A stretch of DNA of 64,000 nt from Nostoc sp. NIES-4103 (GCF_002368335.1 NZ_AP018288.1:5052902-5116901), one strand, 5' to 3'. Counted from the stretch's first letter, positions 1 to 8,544 are shown. The notes: a model not told the origin generated them from the sequence alone. Translations and numbers: made by a program.

Positions 1-363
1 AATCGCATTGTCGCTTATTACGATACAGCTATTAAACAAAAGCTTTATTCCGGAACAACTTGGCTTGATTTATGCCGAGAAATTATTAATCATTTACCTG
101 AATACGTTCATATTAGCTTTGATGTGGATGGACTCGATCCAAAACTTTGTCCGAGTACAGGTACTCCTGTTCCCGGCGGACTGGAATTAGAGCAAACTTT
201 TTGTTTGTTCCGAGAAGTGGTGAATAGTGGTAGAAAAATTATTGGCTTTGACCTTTGCGAAGTCGGTGATAGTGAGTGGGATGGTAATGTAGGTGCGCGT
301 ATCGTTTACAAACTGGCGAATTTGATGGATTTATCTCATTTGAAAGTGCTGAGTGCTGAGTAA
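1..363 (+). CDS. Ureohydrolase (agmatinase/arginase family), C-terminal part
   Basis: The reading frame is open from base 1, so the start lies outside the window; 120 residues and the TAA stop are present. The segment SFDVDGLDP (from about residue 39) is the second metal-ligand motif of the ureohydrolase fold, where the Asp residues bind the dinuclear Mn/Ni centre. PGGLELEQ and the acidic stretch EVGDSEWDGN also fit the C-terminal half of this family. The enzyme would hydrolyse a guanidino compound (agmatine, arginine or guanidine) to urea and an amine. The family call is secure. The substrate cannot be decided from this half, and agmatinase is only a likely guess because that is the common cyanobacterial type. 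Confidence 0.85.
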   Translation, partial: NRIVAYYDTAIKQKLYSGTTWLDLCREIINHLPEYVHISFDVDGLDPKLCPSTGTPVPGGLELEQTFCLFREVVNSGRKIIGFDLCEVGDSEWDGNVGARIVYKLANLMDLSHLKVLSAE

Positions 364-414
364 GGGAGCAGGGGTGATGGGGCGATGGGGAGCAGGGGTG
401 ATGGGGAGAACTCC

Positions 415-530
415 TGACAAATGACAAATGACAAATGACAAATGACAAATGACAAATGACAACTGACAAATGACAAATGACAAATGACAAATGACAAATG
501 ACAACTGACAACTGACAACTAACAACTAAC
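415..530. repeat. Heptameric tandem repeat (TGACAAA/TGACAAC)
   Basis: About sixteen near-perfect copies of a 7-base unit, TGACAAA drifting to TGACAAC and then TAACAAC, fill the space between the ureohydrolase stop and the end of prmA. The last units run into the prmA stop codon (526-528, minus strand). Seven is not a multiple of three and the unit has no stop on the minus strand, so all three minus frames stay open and spell the same heptapeptide FVICHLS. This matches the short tandemly repeated repetitive sequences of heterocystous cyanobacteria. Confidence 0.9.
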
Positions 531-1503
531 TCCCAAGCCGATAAGCAAGTGCGACCCATTCGTTTAATCTTTCAGAATCGATGACCTCAAAACCTGCTGC
601 TGTTAAGGCTGTCACAACATCTTCCTCGTGATCTGTGGTAAAACCAGCTGTAATTAGTAGTCTAGGATTTGCGTGAGTTTGACGAAGCGATCGCTGATAA
701 TCTCCAGCAAGGGCAATATGTACCCGTGCTAGGATATTGGCAACTATTAGGTCAAATGTCTGTTGTGGCTCGATTTTGGATACATTGTTGATTGTTTCTC
801 CACCCATCCAATGTCCCATATCGCTACCAGATCCTAGGCTTCCTTGTATAACTGTCACCTGCTGTTCAACGTCGTTACAATGTATAGCATCTTGAGTGGC
901 TTGTACGGCAATGATGTCGTTGTCTAATGCTAAAACTGTTGCACCAAGTTTTGCCATTGCAACGCTCAAAATACCTGAACCCGAACCCAAATCAAGGACA
1001 TGCATCTGAGGAACGATGTACCGCTCAAGTAGTTTTAGGGCGAGAATAGTTGCAGGATGCAGACCACTACCAAAGGCGAGGGTAGTCTTTAGTTTCAATA
1101 TTATTTCGTCTGTTGTTTCAGATTCATCACCTCCATCAGGAGGAACTACAATAAATTTTTTCCCAATGCGATGCACAAGAGGTTTAGGCTTGTCTACGCC
1201 TGTGAATTTTTCCTCAACTACAGCTGTTTCAACGGCTGTTGCAATTCCTGTACGGTGCAGTGGGGAAAGCAAATTGACAATTTTTTCCCTACGTACCCTT
1301 GAATGGACATCGTAAGGTAAATACAAACGAATGGTAAACGACCAATGAGAGTCTACTGCATCTGGTTCGGTTTGGTCGCTTGGGTGCTGTTCGTCATATT
1401 CTGTGATGTGAACATCATTCATATCGATGTTTTCCGCAAGCAGCGTACAAACCCAATCAACCGCTTCATGTGTTGTATCAAGGCTCAATTCCATTAACGG
1501 CAT
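526..1503 (-). CDS. prmA: Ribosomal protein L11 methyltransferase-like (PrmA)
   Basis: SAM-dependent methyltransferase of about 325 residues with the PrmA layout: a substrate-recognition N-terminal region, then a class I Rossmann domain. Visible marks are FGSGLHPAT (PrmA-typical FGxGxHPTT), the SAM loop VLDLGSGSGILSVA, and DLIVANILA, which occupies the catalytic-motif position. PrmA methylates ribosomal protein L11. I chose the ATG at 1503 because AAGGA lies 7 bases upstream; in-frame TTG (1536) and ATG (1527) starts have no such site. The N-terminal half is rather acidic and divergent (DEQHPSDQTEPDAVD), so the true substrate could differ from L11. Its 3' end borders the heptamer array. Confidence 0.8.
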   Translation of the reverse strand: MPLMELSLDTTHEAVDWVCTLLAENIDMNDVHITEYDEQHPSDQTEPDAVDSHWSFTIRLYLPYDVHSRVRREKIVNLLSPLHRTGIATAVETAVVEEKFTGVDKPKPLVHRIGKKFIVVPPDGGDESETTDEIILKLKTTLAFGSGLHPATILALKLLERYIVPQMHVLDLGSGSGILSVAMAKLGATVLALDNDIIAVQATQDAIHCNDVEQQVTVIQGSLGSGSDMGHWMGGETINNVSKIEPQQTFDLIVANILARVHIALAGDYQRSLRQTHANPRLLITAGFTTDHEEDVVTALTAAGFEVIDSERLNEWVALAYRLGS

Positions 1504-1617
1504 GTTCTTTTCCTTTTGTAGCTGCATTGCTGTCAACAGTCATCATTCATCGATCATCTTTCAACAATTTCAACCGCAATAACTTATTTCTTAGAGTTCC
1601 CTTGCAGTCCCTTATTT

Positions 1618-1869
1618 TAACGTGAGTTCGATGAACCTCTCCCCAACCCCTCTGTCTTGAAAAGTTCTGATGGTCGGAAGCCTCCGCTCAGACTTTTCGC
1701 TCCGACGCGGAGAGGGGCTTTGAAATCCTTGATAAAGAACGAAAAACTAAGGTTTTTAAGCCTCTGACGCCACTTGCTACAACGGGGGGAACCCCCGCAA
1801 CGCAGTGGCTCCTCCTTTTAGGGGAGAGGTTTACCAGAGGGGTCTTTTAAATCTGTCGAACTCACGTTA
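1618..1869. repeat. Miniature inverted-repeat element, about 252 bp
   Basis: The ends are perfect inverted repeats of 14 bp, TAACGTGAGTTCGA at 1618-1631 and its complement at 1856-1869. Further inward the arms stay partly complementary (cctctccccaacccctctg against cagaggggtaaacctctcccc). No open reading frame lies inside. The outer TA could be a TA target duplication as in IS630/mariner-type elements, or ATTTT could be a 5-bp duplication with a 13-bp repeat. It fills the gap between prmA and the beta-lactamase gene. Confidence 0.75.
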
Positions 1870-1871
1870 TT

Positions 1872-2729
1872 TTACAGCAATCCTAAAGCTTTGAAACTGC
1901 GGCGAGTAATTTCAATTCGAGCAGGAGCATCATCAGCATTACGCAAATCAATATTTGTAGCGAAGAAATATACATTATTTTTTTGTTCTAAATATCCCAC
2001 AAACCAACCAATGTTAGGATTAACACTATTTGCCCAACCTGTTTTTCCTCGCAGTACATAGTTTGGGGTACTTTCAAAGACCATAATATCTTTAACTAAA
2101 TCAAAAGTATGTTGGGAAAAAGGTAAATCTTGGCGATAGAGACGTTGCAGAAACTCAATTTGTTGTCTGGGTGTAATTCGCAGCGGCCCTTCTAACCAAA
2201 ATCGATCAATCTGTTCAGGTGTACCAATTTGACGGTTTCCATAGCCGACTTGATTGATGAATTTCTGCATCCGTTCATGACCAATTTTTCTCGCCAATAC
2301 TTGATAAAACCATACTGTGGAATTTTTGAAAGCTTGGCGAATATTCGTGTCTTGGTTCCAAGCAGGTATTTGGCGTTGAATACCGTCCCAAGTCAATACA
2401 GCTACGTCATTTGGAATTACGCCAGTCTCTAAGGCTACCAGAGAGTTAAAAATTTTGAAAGTTGAAGCGGGAAAGAATGCTTGCAAGTTGCGAGCAGCGT
2501 TGTGTTCGTAGAACTTTTTGTTGTTTTGGTCGTAAACTAGAATTGAACCTTCTATACCTAGTTCTTTAAATGAGCGCCCAAGGTCAACACCTTGAGCAGG
2601 AGGGATTGCAGAAACAAGCGAGGATGTGTCAATTGCTTGAGATTGTGCAGACATACCTCGGAAACTGCCAATGTTAACAAGTGTAAGCAGGATGCAAGTT
2701 GCGATCGCTACAGTCAAAAATTTCCTCAT
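1872..2729 (-). CDS. Class D (OXA-type) beta-lactamase
   Basis: A 285-residue exported protein with the complete active-site set of class D serine beta-lactamases: STFK at 89-92 (nucleophile Ser and the Lys that is carbamylated in characterised enzymes), STV at 137-139, YGN at 163-165, FWLEGPLRITPRQQ (omega-loop region, from about 177) and KTG at 229-231. An N-terminal hydrophobic segment (residues 5-20) looks like a signal peptide, so it acts in the periplasm. The related sensor/transducer domain BlaR lacks this stand-alone secreted layout. Length and spacing are normal, so the enzyme should be active. The gene stands alone; the downstream side is occupied by a miniature element and no regulator is adjacent. 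Confidence 0.93.
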   Translation of the reverse strand: MRKFLTVAIATCILLTLVNIGSFRGMSAQSQAIDTSSLVSAIPPAQGVDLGRSFKELGIEGSILVYDQNNKKFYEHNAARNLQAFFPASTFKIFNSLVALETGVIPNDVAVLTWDGIQRQIPAWNQDTNIRQAFKNSTVWFYQVLARKIGHERMQKFINQVGYGNRQIGTPEQIDRFWLEGPLRITPRQQIEFLQRLYRQDLPFSQHTFDLVKDIMVFESTPNYVLRGKTGWANSVNPNIGWFVGYLEQKNNVYFFATNIDLRNADDAPARIEITRRSFKALGLL

Positions 2730-2878
2730 GAGAAAATAATATAATAAAGTGTGTAAACACTTTATCAGACTAGGTTTGAGCCAAGATAAATTACTCTACC
2801 ATTCCTTAAAAAATATTTTCAATCCAAAATTCAAATTGAATTTGACAGTAGTAAGAACTATATCGAACAGTTAATTTG

Positions 2879-3790
2879 ATGTTTACAATTCCAGTAATTG
2901 ATTTAGTCGGCTTCACTAATGGTGATCAAAGAACTCGGCAAACTATAGTCAAACAAATTTATCAAGCTTGTCATGAAATTGGCTTCATGTACTTGCAAAA
3001 TCCAGGAATCTCAAGAGACTTGGTTCAGCAAGTATTCACCCAAAGTAAATCTTTCTTTAATTTACCTTTAGCAGTTAAACAGCAACTTGCTTGGAGTAAT
3101 GAATTCAACAACACAGGTTATGTTGGTATTGAAAGAGAACGTCTAGACCCCAACAAACCAGGCGACTTAAAAGAAGCATTTAATTTAGGCAAAGCCGAAT
3201 TAGTTTCTCGCCAGGTATCTTCCATTTCTCCAGCCAAAGACCCTGCAATTATAGCTTTCTATGAAGGTTGCACAGAAATTGCTAACACAGTTTTGCAAGC
3301 ATTTGCTTTGGCGTTGGAATTGCCAGAAGATTTTTTTACTATACGACATAATCAACAACAGCATACCTTGCGATTGCTCCACTATCCACCATTAAAGATA
3401 CCAGCTAAACCCGAACAAGTGCGTGCAGGTGAACATTCTGATTATGGGAGTATTACTTTACTTTTCCAAGATCAAATCGGAGGTTTGGAAGTGCAAACAA
3501 CTTCAGGAGAGTGGATTGCAGCCCCTTCAATTCCTGATACAGTAGTGGTCAACACTGGCGATTTAATGCAACGCTGGACAAATCATATCTTTTGCTCAAC
3601 TAAACATCGAGTGATTATTCCCAATGACAACAGGGTGAAACAGTCCCGATATTCTATTGCTTTTTTCTGTCATCCTAATGATGATACAGAAATTGCTTGT
3701 TTGGATTCTCAAAAAGACCAGTCTATTTATCCACCCATCCTTGCAAAAGAATATCTTTTACAACGGTTACAAGCAACTTATGGAACTTAA
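2879..3790 (+). CDS. 2-oxoglutarate/Fe(II)-dependent oxygenase (IPNS-like)
   Basis: A 303-residue member of the isopenicillin-N-synthase-like dioxygenase family. The N-terminal DIOX_N part begins FTIPVIDLVGF. The C-terminal double-stranded beta-helix has the iron ligands HSD (EHSDYGSITLLFQD, about residues 183-197) and the distal His in STKHRVI, followed by RYSIAFF, the Arg-x-Ser that binds the 2-oxoglutarate carboxylate. It would hydroxylate or desaturate a small molecule; the substrate is unknown. ATG at 2879 is preferred to an in-frame TTG three bases upstream. The gene is divergent from the beta-lactamase gene, with about 150 bp between them. Confidence 0.88.
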   Translation: MFTIPVIDLVGFTNGDQRTRQTIVKQIYQACHEIGFMYLQNPGISRDLVQQVFTQSKSFFNLPLAVKQQLAWSNEFNNTGYVGIERERLDPNKPGDLKEAFNLGKAELVSRQVSSISPAKDPAIIAFYEGCTEIANTVLQAFALALELPEDFFTIRHNQQQHTLRLLHYPPLKIPAKPEQVRAGEHSDYGSITLLFQDQIGGLEVQTTSGEWIAAPSIPDTVVVNTGDLMQRWTNHIFCSTKHRVIIPNDNRVKQSRYSIAFFCHPNDDTEIACLDSQKDQSIYPPILAKEYLLQRLQATYGT

Positions 3791-3874
3791 TACTATTTTC
3801 GACTTTGGATTGTCAATCGCCTTCTGTGTCTAGATTTTGTGAAGTATCTGTTGCAAACATTTTTTAAATTGGTA

Positions 3875-4038
3875 TATAGCCATTTTCAATCCGGTGAGGT
3901 ACAGGTATGCAAATAGACCTAACCCCCTAACCCCCTTCCCGAAGCGGGAAGGGGGAACAATTCAAAGCCTCTCTCCTTTTAGGAGAGAGGTTTGGAGAGA
4001 GGTCAAAATTGTACCTCACTAGTTTGAGAACCGCTATA
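3875..4038. repeat. Miniature inverted-repeat element of the GTGAGGTAC type
   Basis: The perfect inner repeat GTGAGGTAC (3894-3902) pairs with GTACCTCAC (4011-4019). Imperfect arms continue outward to TATAGC (3875-3880) and GCTATA (4033-4038). The middle has two strong hairpins: cccccttcccg against cgggaaggggg, and cctctctcc against ggagagagg. A related copy is at 11547-11668. It lies between two convergent genes and may also end transcription there. Confidence 0.7.
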
Positions 4039-4044
4039 AATTAG

Positions 4045-4818
4045 CTACCTGCTGAATTTAATTTCTGAGAAATTTATATCGATTGTATCTGAAGTAATTA
4101 AGTCTGCTGCTTCTTGTAAAAGCTCTTTTTGTTCCTGTTGAATGTCTGCTAAACGACTAGAAATTTCTGCTAATCTTTGCTGCTTATTTTGAGAAAGTGT
4201 TTGAGAGTCTGTAGGTAGAAAAAGTGGTGTATCATCAGTTTGTTTAGCAACTGTTATTTTTTGAATCACTAAACTGCTAACTTTGGTCAAGGATAAAAAG
4301 CTAATTTTGATCAAACTGGAAATTATTTTGAACGGTAATTGTAATATTGACCAACTTGCTGTTTCAATCAAGCGAATAATTGCTTTAATGATACTCCAGA
4401 TTAGAGCTATACCAAAAAGCAAAATTATTAAACTAATAATTGGATGATTAACTGCCCAATTTAGTATTTGAATCAGTCGCAACAATGTGGGATGTTGTAT
4501 TAGCCAATCATTCACAGAGTCAGTGATGACTTTGCCAACACCAAGAGCGATCGCATCTTGAACTGCTGTCGATGTTGTATTCTTGACTTGTTCGGCTGTT
4601 TGCCAACTTTGTTCTAGAGAACCTTTAGCTTGCTCAAGAGAAGTCGTAACTGTATCAATTGCTTGATTAGTCGTTTGCGTAGCGTTTGTCTTTAAAGACT
4701 CTCCAACTTGCTGTGCTGAGTTGCTAAAAGAGTTAACGCCTTCACCAACAAAATTTTTGAAGTTTTGCAAGCTTTGCAAAACTCCTTCAGGCAAATGTAT
4801 GTCTACTTGAGATGCCAT
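4045..4818 (-). CDS. Conserved membrane protein of unknown function, coupled to the P450
   Basis: About 257 residues. The N-terminal third is a Ser/Thr/Gln-rich amphipathic helical region (repeated QA, EQAK and SLEQ), followed by two hydrophobic segments (ISLIILLFGIALIWSII and a second less polar stretch) and a C-terminal coiled coil (SSRLADIQQEQKELLQEAADL). I do not recognise a named family. ATG 4818 has GGTGA 8 bases upstream. An alternative GTG at 4830 would overlap the P450 stop codon as GTGA. Either way the gene follows the P450 directly on the same strand and is very probably in one operon with it, perhaps as a membrane partner; that role is inference. Confidence 0.7.
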   Translation of the reverse strand: MASQVDIHLPEGVLQSLQNFKNFVGEGVNSFSNSAQQVGESLKTNATQTTNQAIDTVTTSLEQAKGSLEQSWQTAEQVKNTTSTAVQDAIALGVGKVITDSVNDWLIQHPTLLRLIQILNWAVNHPIISLIILLFGIALIWSIIKAIIRLIETASWSILQLPFKIISSLIKISFLSLTKVSSLVIQKITVAKQTDDTPLFLPTDSQTLSQNKQQRLAEISSRLADIQQEQKELLQEAADLITSDTIDINFSEIKFSR

Positions 4819-4826
4819 AGAATATT

Positions 4827-6143
4827 TCACCGAGGCTGAAATCGAACTCGCAACCCATCTTTAGGGTGATTCATGGGCAGTCGCGCTACATCTAAACTTT
4901 GATTAGGCAATATGTCCCAATGATAGCCACGTAGAAGATGGGCAAGAACAATCTTCATTTCCATTTTGGCAAAGGCTATGCCTATACAGATGCGTGGGCC
5001 ACCGCCAAAACCAATTAAACTAAAAGGATATTGTTTGTTTTCTTGACGCTGGGGGCTGAAACGGTCTGGATCAAAACGTTCTGGTTGAGGGTAAATTTCC
5101 TCTAGGTGGTGAGTTACGGTTATTGAATAAAGCAATTGCCAACCAGCTGGAACATAAAAACCATTATATTCAAACTCTTTGACAACACCACGGAACCCCC
5201 CATTAACAGGCGGATGAAGTCTCTCAACTTCCGAGAAAATTTGGTCTAAATAAGGCATTTGACTTAATTGTTCTAAGTCTAAACTACCTTTACTAGCAAG
5301 TTGTAGTTGTTCTTGTCTAGCACGTTGCAAAATTTCTGGATTCCTAGCCAATTCTACACATATCCAAGTCAGCATGGAAGTTGTAGTTTCATGTCCTGCA
5401 AAGACTAACAGTAATGCTTGGGCAATCAGTTCTTTCTCAGTGAAGCTGTTACCATCTTCATCTTTAGCTTGTATTAACAAACTCAGAGCATCTTGGGTAG
5501 GATGTTGCTGACGTTCTCTAACAACTTTGGCAATATATTCTAGAATCTGATTGCGAGCTGCTATAGCTTTACCCAGTGTAGTAAATGGTAAAGGTAGTGG
5601 ATTAATCGCAAAAAAACCATTTGTTAATTGTTTAAATAACTGACTAAATCGCTGATTCTCAGAGCCAGCATTAGTACCTATCAATAACTGACTAGCAATA
5701 TCAAATGTTAGTTGTTTAAATTCGTCCATCCAGGTAAATTCTTGTTTCTCCTCCCATTTTTTTAAATAACTAAGTGTGATATCCTCCATTTTGCTTACAT
5801 AATTTGCCAATACTGGCCCATGTAGCGCTGGCATCATTAGGCGACGGTTTTTACGGTGTTCCTCTCCATCTTGCAGAAACAGAGATTCACCTAACAAGGT
5901 TTTGAAATTCTTCGGCCATCCCTCACGCCAAGAAAAATACTCCATATGCTTAGCAAGCACAAATTCAACGGCTTCTGGCCCTGCTATCACTACAGTTGGT
6001 CTGCCAAAAAGATTGGTTTTGGAGATGGGCCCATATTGCTGATAGCGCTTGTTAACAAAGTCGTAAGGCTCAGTAATAAAGCCAAGTGTCTCACCTAAAA
6101 CAGGTAGACCAAAATTTCCTGGTGGTAATTGCTTTTTGTTCAT
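4827..6143 (-). CDS. Cytochrome P450, CYP120-like
   Basis: Full-length 438-residue P450. The I-helix oxygen-binding motif AGHETT is at 249-254, the K-helix ExxR is EVER at 305-308, and the haem loop FGGGPRICIG is at 379-388 with Cys386 as the thiolate ligand. The proline-rich start (LPPGNFGLPVLGET) and overall pattern resemble CYP120/CYP26-like enzymes; the known cyanobacterial CYP120A1 hydroxylates retinoids. There is no membrane anchor, so it is soluble. The substrate here is unknown. It is followed on the same strand by a membrane protein gene with overlapping or near-abutting start, and preceded by a nested repeat region. Confidence 0.93.
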   Translation of the reverse strand: MNKKQLPPGNFGLPVLGETLGFITEPYDFVNKRYQQYGPISKTNLFGRPTVVIAGPEAVEFVLAKHMEYFSWREGWPKNFKTLLGESLFLQDGEEHRKNRRLMMPALHGPVLANYVSKMEDITLSYLKKWEEKQEFTWMDEFKQLTFDIASQLLIGTNAGSENQRFSQLFKQLTNGFFAINPLPLPFTTLGKAIAARNQILEYIAKVVRERQQHPTQDALSLLIQAKDEDGNSFTEKELIAQALLLVFAGHETTTSMLTWICVELARNPEILQRARQEQLQLASKGSLDLEQLSQMPYLDQIFSEVERLHPPVNGGFRGVVKEFEYNGFYVPAGWQLLYSITVTHHLEEIYPQPERFDPDRFSPQRQENKQYPFSLIGFGGGPRICIGIAFAKMEMKIVLAHLLRGYHWDILPNQSLDVARLPMNHPKDGLRVRFQPR

Positions 6144-6175
6144 ATGTTAATTGAATTAGTTTGTCACAAAAAATA

Positions 6176-6583
6176 ATATCAAGTTCGGTTAATTAGTTAT
6201 AGTTCCCACAATCATTGCACCCCACTCCTAACCACTTCCACCCCCCTTTCATCCCTCACAAGTGTAGGTTTTTTACATGGGTATGAGTCCATACTTGCTT
6301 ATCAGCCTTTTGAACCCACTCAAAACTTCAAGATTCAATTTTCTAATTGCTGGAACACTTGAGTCATCGTTTCACAACTCGGTGAAAAATTATGGATTCA
6401 TACACAACCGAGAAAAATGAGATTCATAATCCTACATGTTGACCACGTAATCATCAGGGTTTTAGCCTTCGTGTAAAAAACCTACACCTGTCATGCCTTA
6501 CCAAGGAGGGGACAGAGGGGGGTAAGCGTAGCTTTGGTGGGGTGGGGTTCTTTGGTTTTAATAAGCAATCAAGCGGACATAAT
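6176..6583. repeat. ATATCAAGTTCG miniature element, interrupted copy
   Basis: The left end ATATCAAGTTCGGTTAATTA (6176-6195) and the degenerate right end around 6560-6583 match, in opposite orientation, the intact 143-bp copy at 55407-55549. Shared blocks include the cattgcacccc segment (about 6213-6223) and a roughly 40-bp GC-rich block at about 6508-6552 (gacagaggggggtaagcg, then tagctttggtgggg). The copy is split by a second element at 6262-6487. Confidence 0.8.
6262..6487. repeat. Inner miniature element with 16-bp perfect terminal repeats
   Basis: GTGTAGGTTTTTTACA at 6262-6277 is the exact reverse complement of 6472-6487. The 226-bp body has no coding frame and contains further partial inverted repeats (tatgagtccata; atggattcatac). 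It sits in the middle of the ATATCAAGTTCG element, so it inserted after that one. I cannot see a clear target duplication. Confidence 0.8.
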
Positions 6584-6644
6584 AGAATTCAGTTTAAGAT
6601 GAATTAATAATATTTGAAAGTTATCAACAATAGAGGTGTCCTCA

Positions 6645-8321
6645 ATGGCTAAGTCTGCAATGCTGGTATCTTTGCGACGCGCTTATAAAATTGCGAGAGC
6701 ATCGATCAAAATGGGTATTCCTACGGATGAATTAGTTGATATTTTAAAACAAAAAACTAATCGTCGGCGAATACTTTACGGAGGTTTAGGATTAGCAAGT
6801 GCATTAGCTGCGGCTACCTGGCATGGTGGACGTGATTCTACCGCTTTTGCCATCATTCCTAAAGTACTGGTGGTGGGTGCGGGAATTGCTGGATTGACTG
6901 CTGCTTACCGCTTGCGACAAGCTGGAGTTCCTGTAGACATCATTGAGGCTAGAAACCGTGTCGGGGGTCGGATACGTAGTTTATCGAACGCAGCAAATAC
7001 TGGCGTTACAGTAGAATTGGGTGGAGAATTTATTGATACAGATCATACAAGTTTGCAAAAATTAGCCACAGAACTAGGTTTGACAATAGCTGATTTAATT
7101 GCTGCTGATGAAGGATTAGTCAAAGAAACATGGTATTTTCAAGGACGTCAAATTTCGGAATTAGAAATTATTACTTACTTCATTCCTTTAGCACAGAAAA
7201 TTGAACAAGATTTAGCTGCTATTGGTGATGAATCTGTAAATTATCGTTCTCACAATCAAGCAGCGATCGCTTTAGATCATACATCAATTACACAGTACTT
7301 AGAACAAGCAAGGATTAATCCAATCCTGCAAGAAATGCTGGATGTTGCTTATACTGCTGAATATGGGCGAGAAGCCGCAGAACAATCTTGTTTAAATCTG
7401 CTGTTTTTGATTGGTACTAATACTGATGAATTTTCCGTTTATGGAGAGAGCGATGAACGCTACACCATTCGTGGTGGTAACCAACAAGTACCCCGTCTGT
7501 TAGCAAATTTTTTAGCAAATAGTATCGAAATAGATACAGAATTAGAAGCTATTAGTATTCGTCCAGATGGTCGCTATCGAGTTAGTTTACGGTCTGGCTA
7601 TAGAACTTTTAATCGTACCTACGAAAAAATTTTACTGGCATTACCTTTTAGCACTTTACGCTTAGTGGCGCTGAATGTCAATCTACCACGAGTCAAACAA
7701 AAAGCGATCGCTGAATTAGGATATGGTACAAATGCGAAATTAATTACAGGTTATCAACAAAAGTTGTGGCGGACTCGCTATAATTCAACAGCAGCAACGT
7801 TTATTGATACAGGTTACCAAAACACTTGGGAAGCCAGCCGTTATCAACTCAGCCCCAAAGGTGTGATTACTCAGTTTACTGGTGGTCAAAATGGTTTATC
7901 TTTGGGCAAAGGTTCAGCAGAATCTCAAGCCCAAATATTGCTGCCACAATTAGAGCAGATTTTCCCCAAAATTACAAAGCAGCGCCAAGGCCAAGCCATC
8001 CGCGCCTATTGGCCTGGTGAACAGTACACACAAGGCTCCTATAGTTGTTATTTGCTAGGACAGTGGACAACAATAGCTGGGTCTGAACAAAAACGTGTAG
8101 GCAATTTATTTTTTGCTGGTGAACACTGCTCCCAATCTTATCAAGGTTATATGGAAGGCGGCTGTCAAACAGGTGAAGTTGCAGCCAAGAGAATCCTTAA
8201 AGATTTAGGTTTGCCAAATATTCATATTCTACAGAAACAGCCAATTAATAATTATCAACCACATCGGTATCGCAAAATTCCAAGACATCAGCGTTTTTCT
8301 GACGACTTGACTCAAGAGTAA
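6645..8321 (+). CDS. Flavin-dependent amine oxidase (L-amino-acid/monoamine oxidase family)
   Basis: 558 residues. After a Tat-like N-terminus (RRRILYGGLGLASALAAA, about residues 40-57) comes the FAD dinucleotide fold VLVVGAGIAGLTAAYRLRQAG, then EARNRVGGRIRS, and near the C-terminus the second FAD motif NLFFAGEHCSQSYQGYMEGG. These are the marks of the flavin amine oxidase family, which oxidises amines or L-amino acids with release of H2O2 and ammonia. The RRR followed by a hydrophobic stretch suggests export as a folded protein, although it lies some 40 residues from the start. GAGG lies 8 bases before ATG 6645; an in-frame GTG at 6636 overlaps that ribosome site and is less likely. The substrate is unknown. 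Confidence 0.88.
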   Translation: MAKSAMLVSLRRAYKIARASIKMGIPTDELVDILKQKTNRRRILYGGLGLASALAAATWHGGRDSTAFAIIPKVLVVGAGIAGLTAAYRLRQAGVPVDIIEARNRVGGRIRSLSNAANTGVTVELGGEFIDTDHTSLQKLATELGLTIADLIAADEGLVKETWYFQGRQISELEIITYFIPLAQKIEQDLAAIGDESVNYRSHNQAAIALDHTSITQYLEQARINPILQEMLDVAYTAEYGREAAEQSCLNLLFLIGTNTDEFSVYGESDERYTIRGGNQQVPRLLANFLANSIEIDTELEAISIRPDGRYRVSLRSGYRTFNRTYEKILLALPFSTLRLVALNVNLPRVKQKAIAELGYGTNAKLITGYQQKLWRTRYNSTAATFIDTGYQNTWEASRYQLSPKGVITQFTGGQNGLSLGKGSAESQAQILLPQLEQIFPKITKQRQGQAIRAYWPGEQYTQGSYSCYLLGQWTTIAGSEQKRVGNLFFAGEHCSQSYQGYMEGGCQTGEVAAKRILKDLGLPNIHILQKQPINNYQPHRYRKIPRHQRFSDDLTQE

Positions 8322-8439
8322 AGTTACTTACCTGGGCGATTAGAAATCTCGTCTACACGAGACTTTACCCACCTCCGTGGGTTTGAAATTGCTGATTTTG
8401 TGTTAGTCCGCGTTCGCGTAGCGTTCCCCAGGAAAGATT

Positions 8440-8544
8440 GTAGTTACCGGGTTTAATTGTGCCACCGTAGACGAAGATACCAGGGATATTCATGCGAGCG
8501 ATCGCTAGCATTGCCCCTGGCATATTTTTATCGCAACTACCACT
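8440..8544 (-). pseudogene. ilvD (dihydroxy-acid dehydratase) fragment
   Basis: Read on the minus strand from 8544, the sequence gives SGSCDKNMPGAMLAIARM followed by NIPGIFVYGGTIKPGNYN. This is the highly conserved IlvD core: the Cys of CDKNMPG is a ligand of the iron-sulfur cluster. The frame is closed by TAA immediately upstream (8545-8547), and downstream the match stops as it enters the gcgttcgcgtagcg repeat. Only about 35 of more than 550 residues remain, so it is a non-functional duplicate piece; the intact ilvD must be elsewhere. Confidence 0.8.

Noticed and set aside
415..530. CRISPR-like array
   Set aside because: The unit is 7 bases with no spacers; no cas genes anywhere in the window.
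239..559. Three overlapping minus-strand frames of 60-106 codons
   Set aside because: They are only translations of the TGACAAA heptamer array in different frames.
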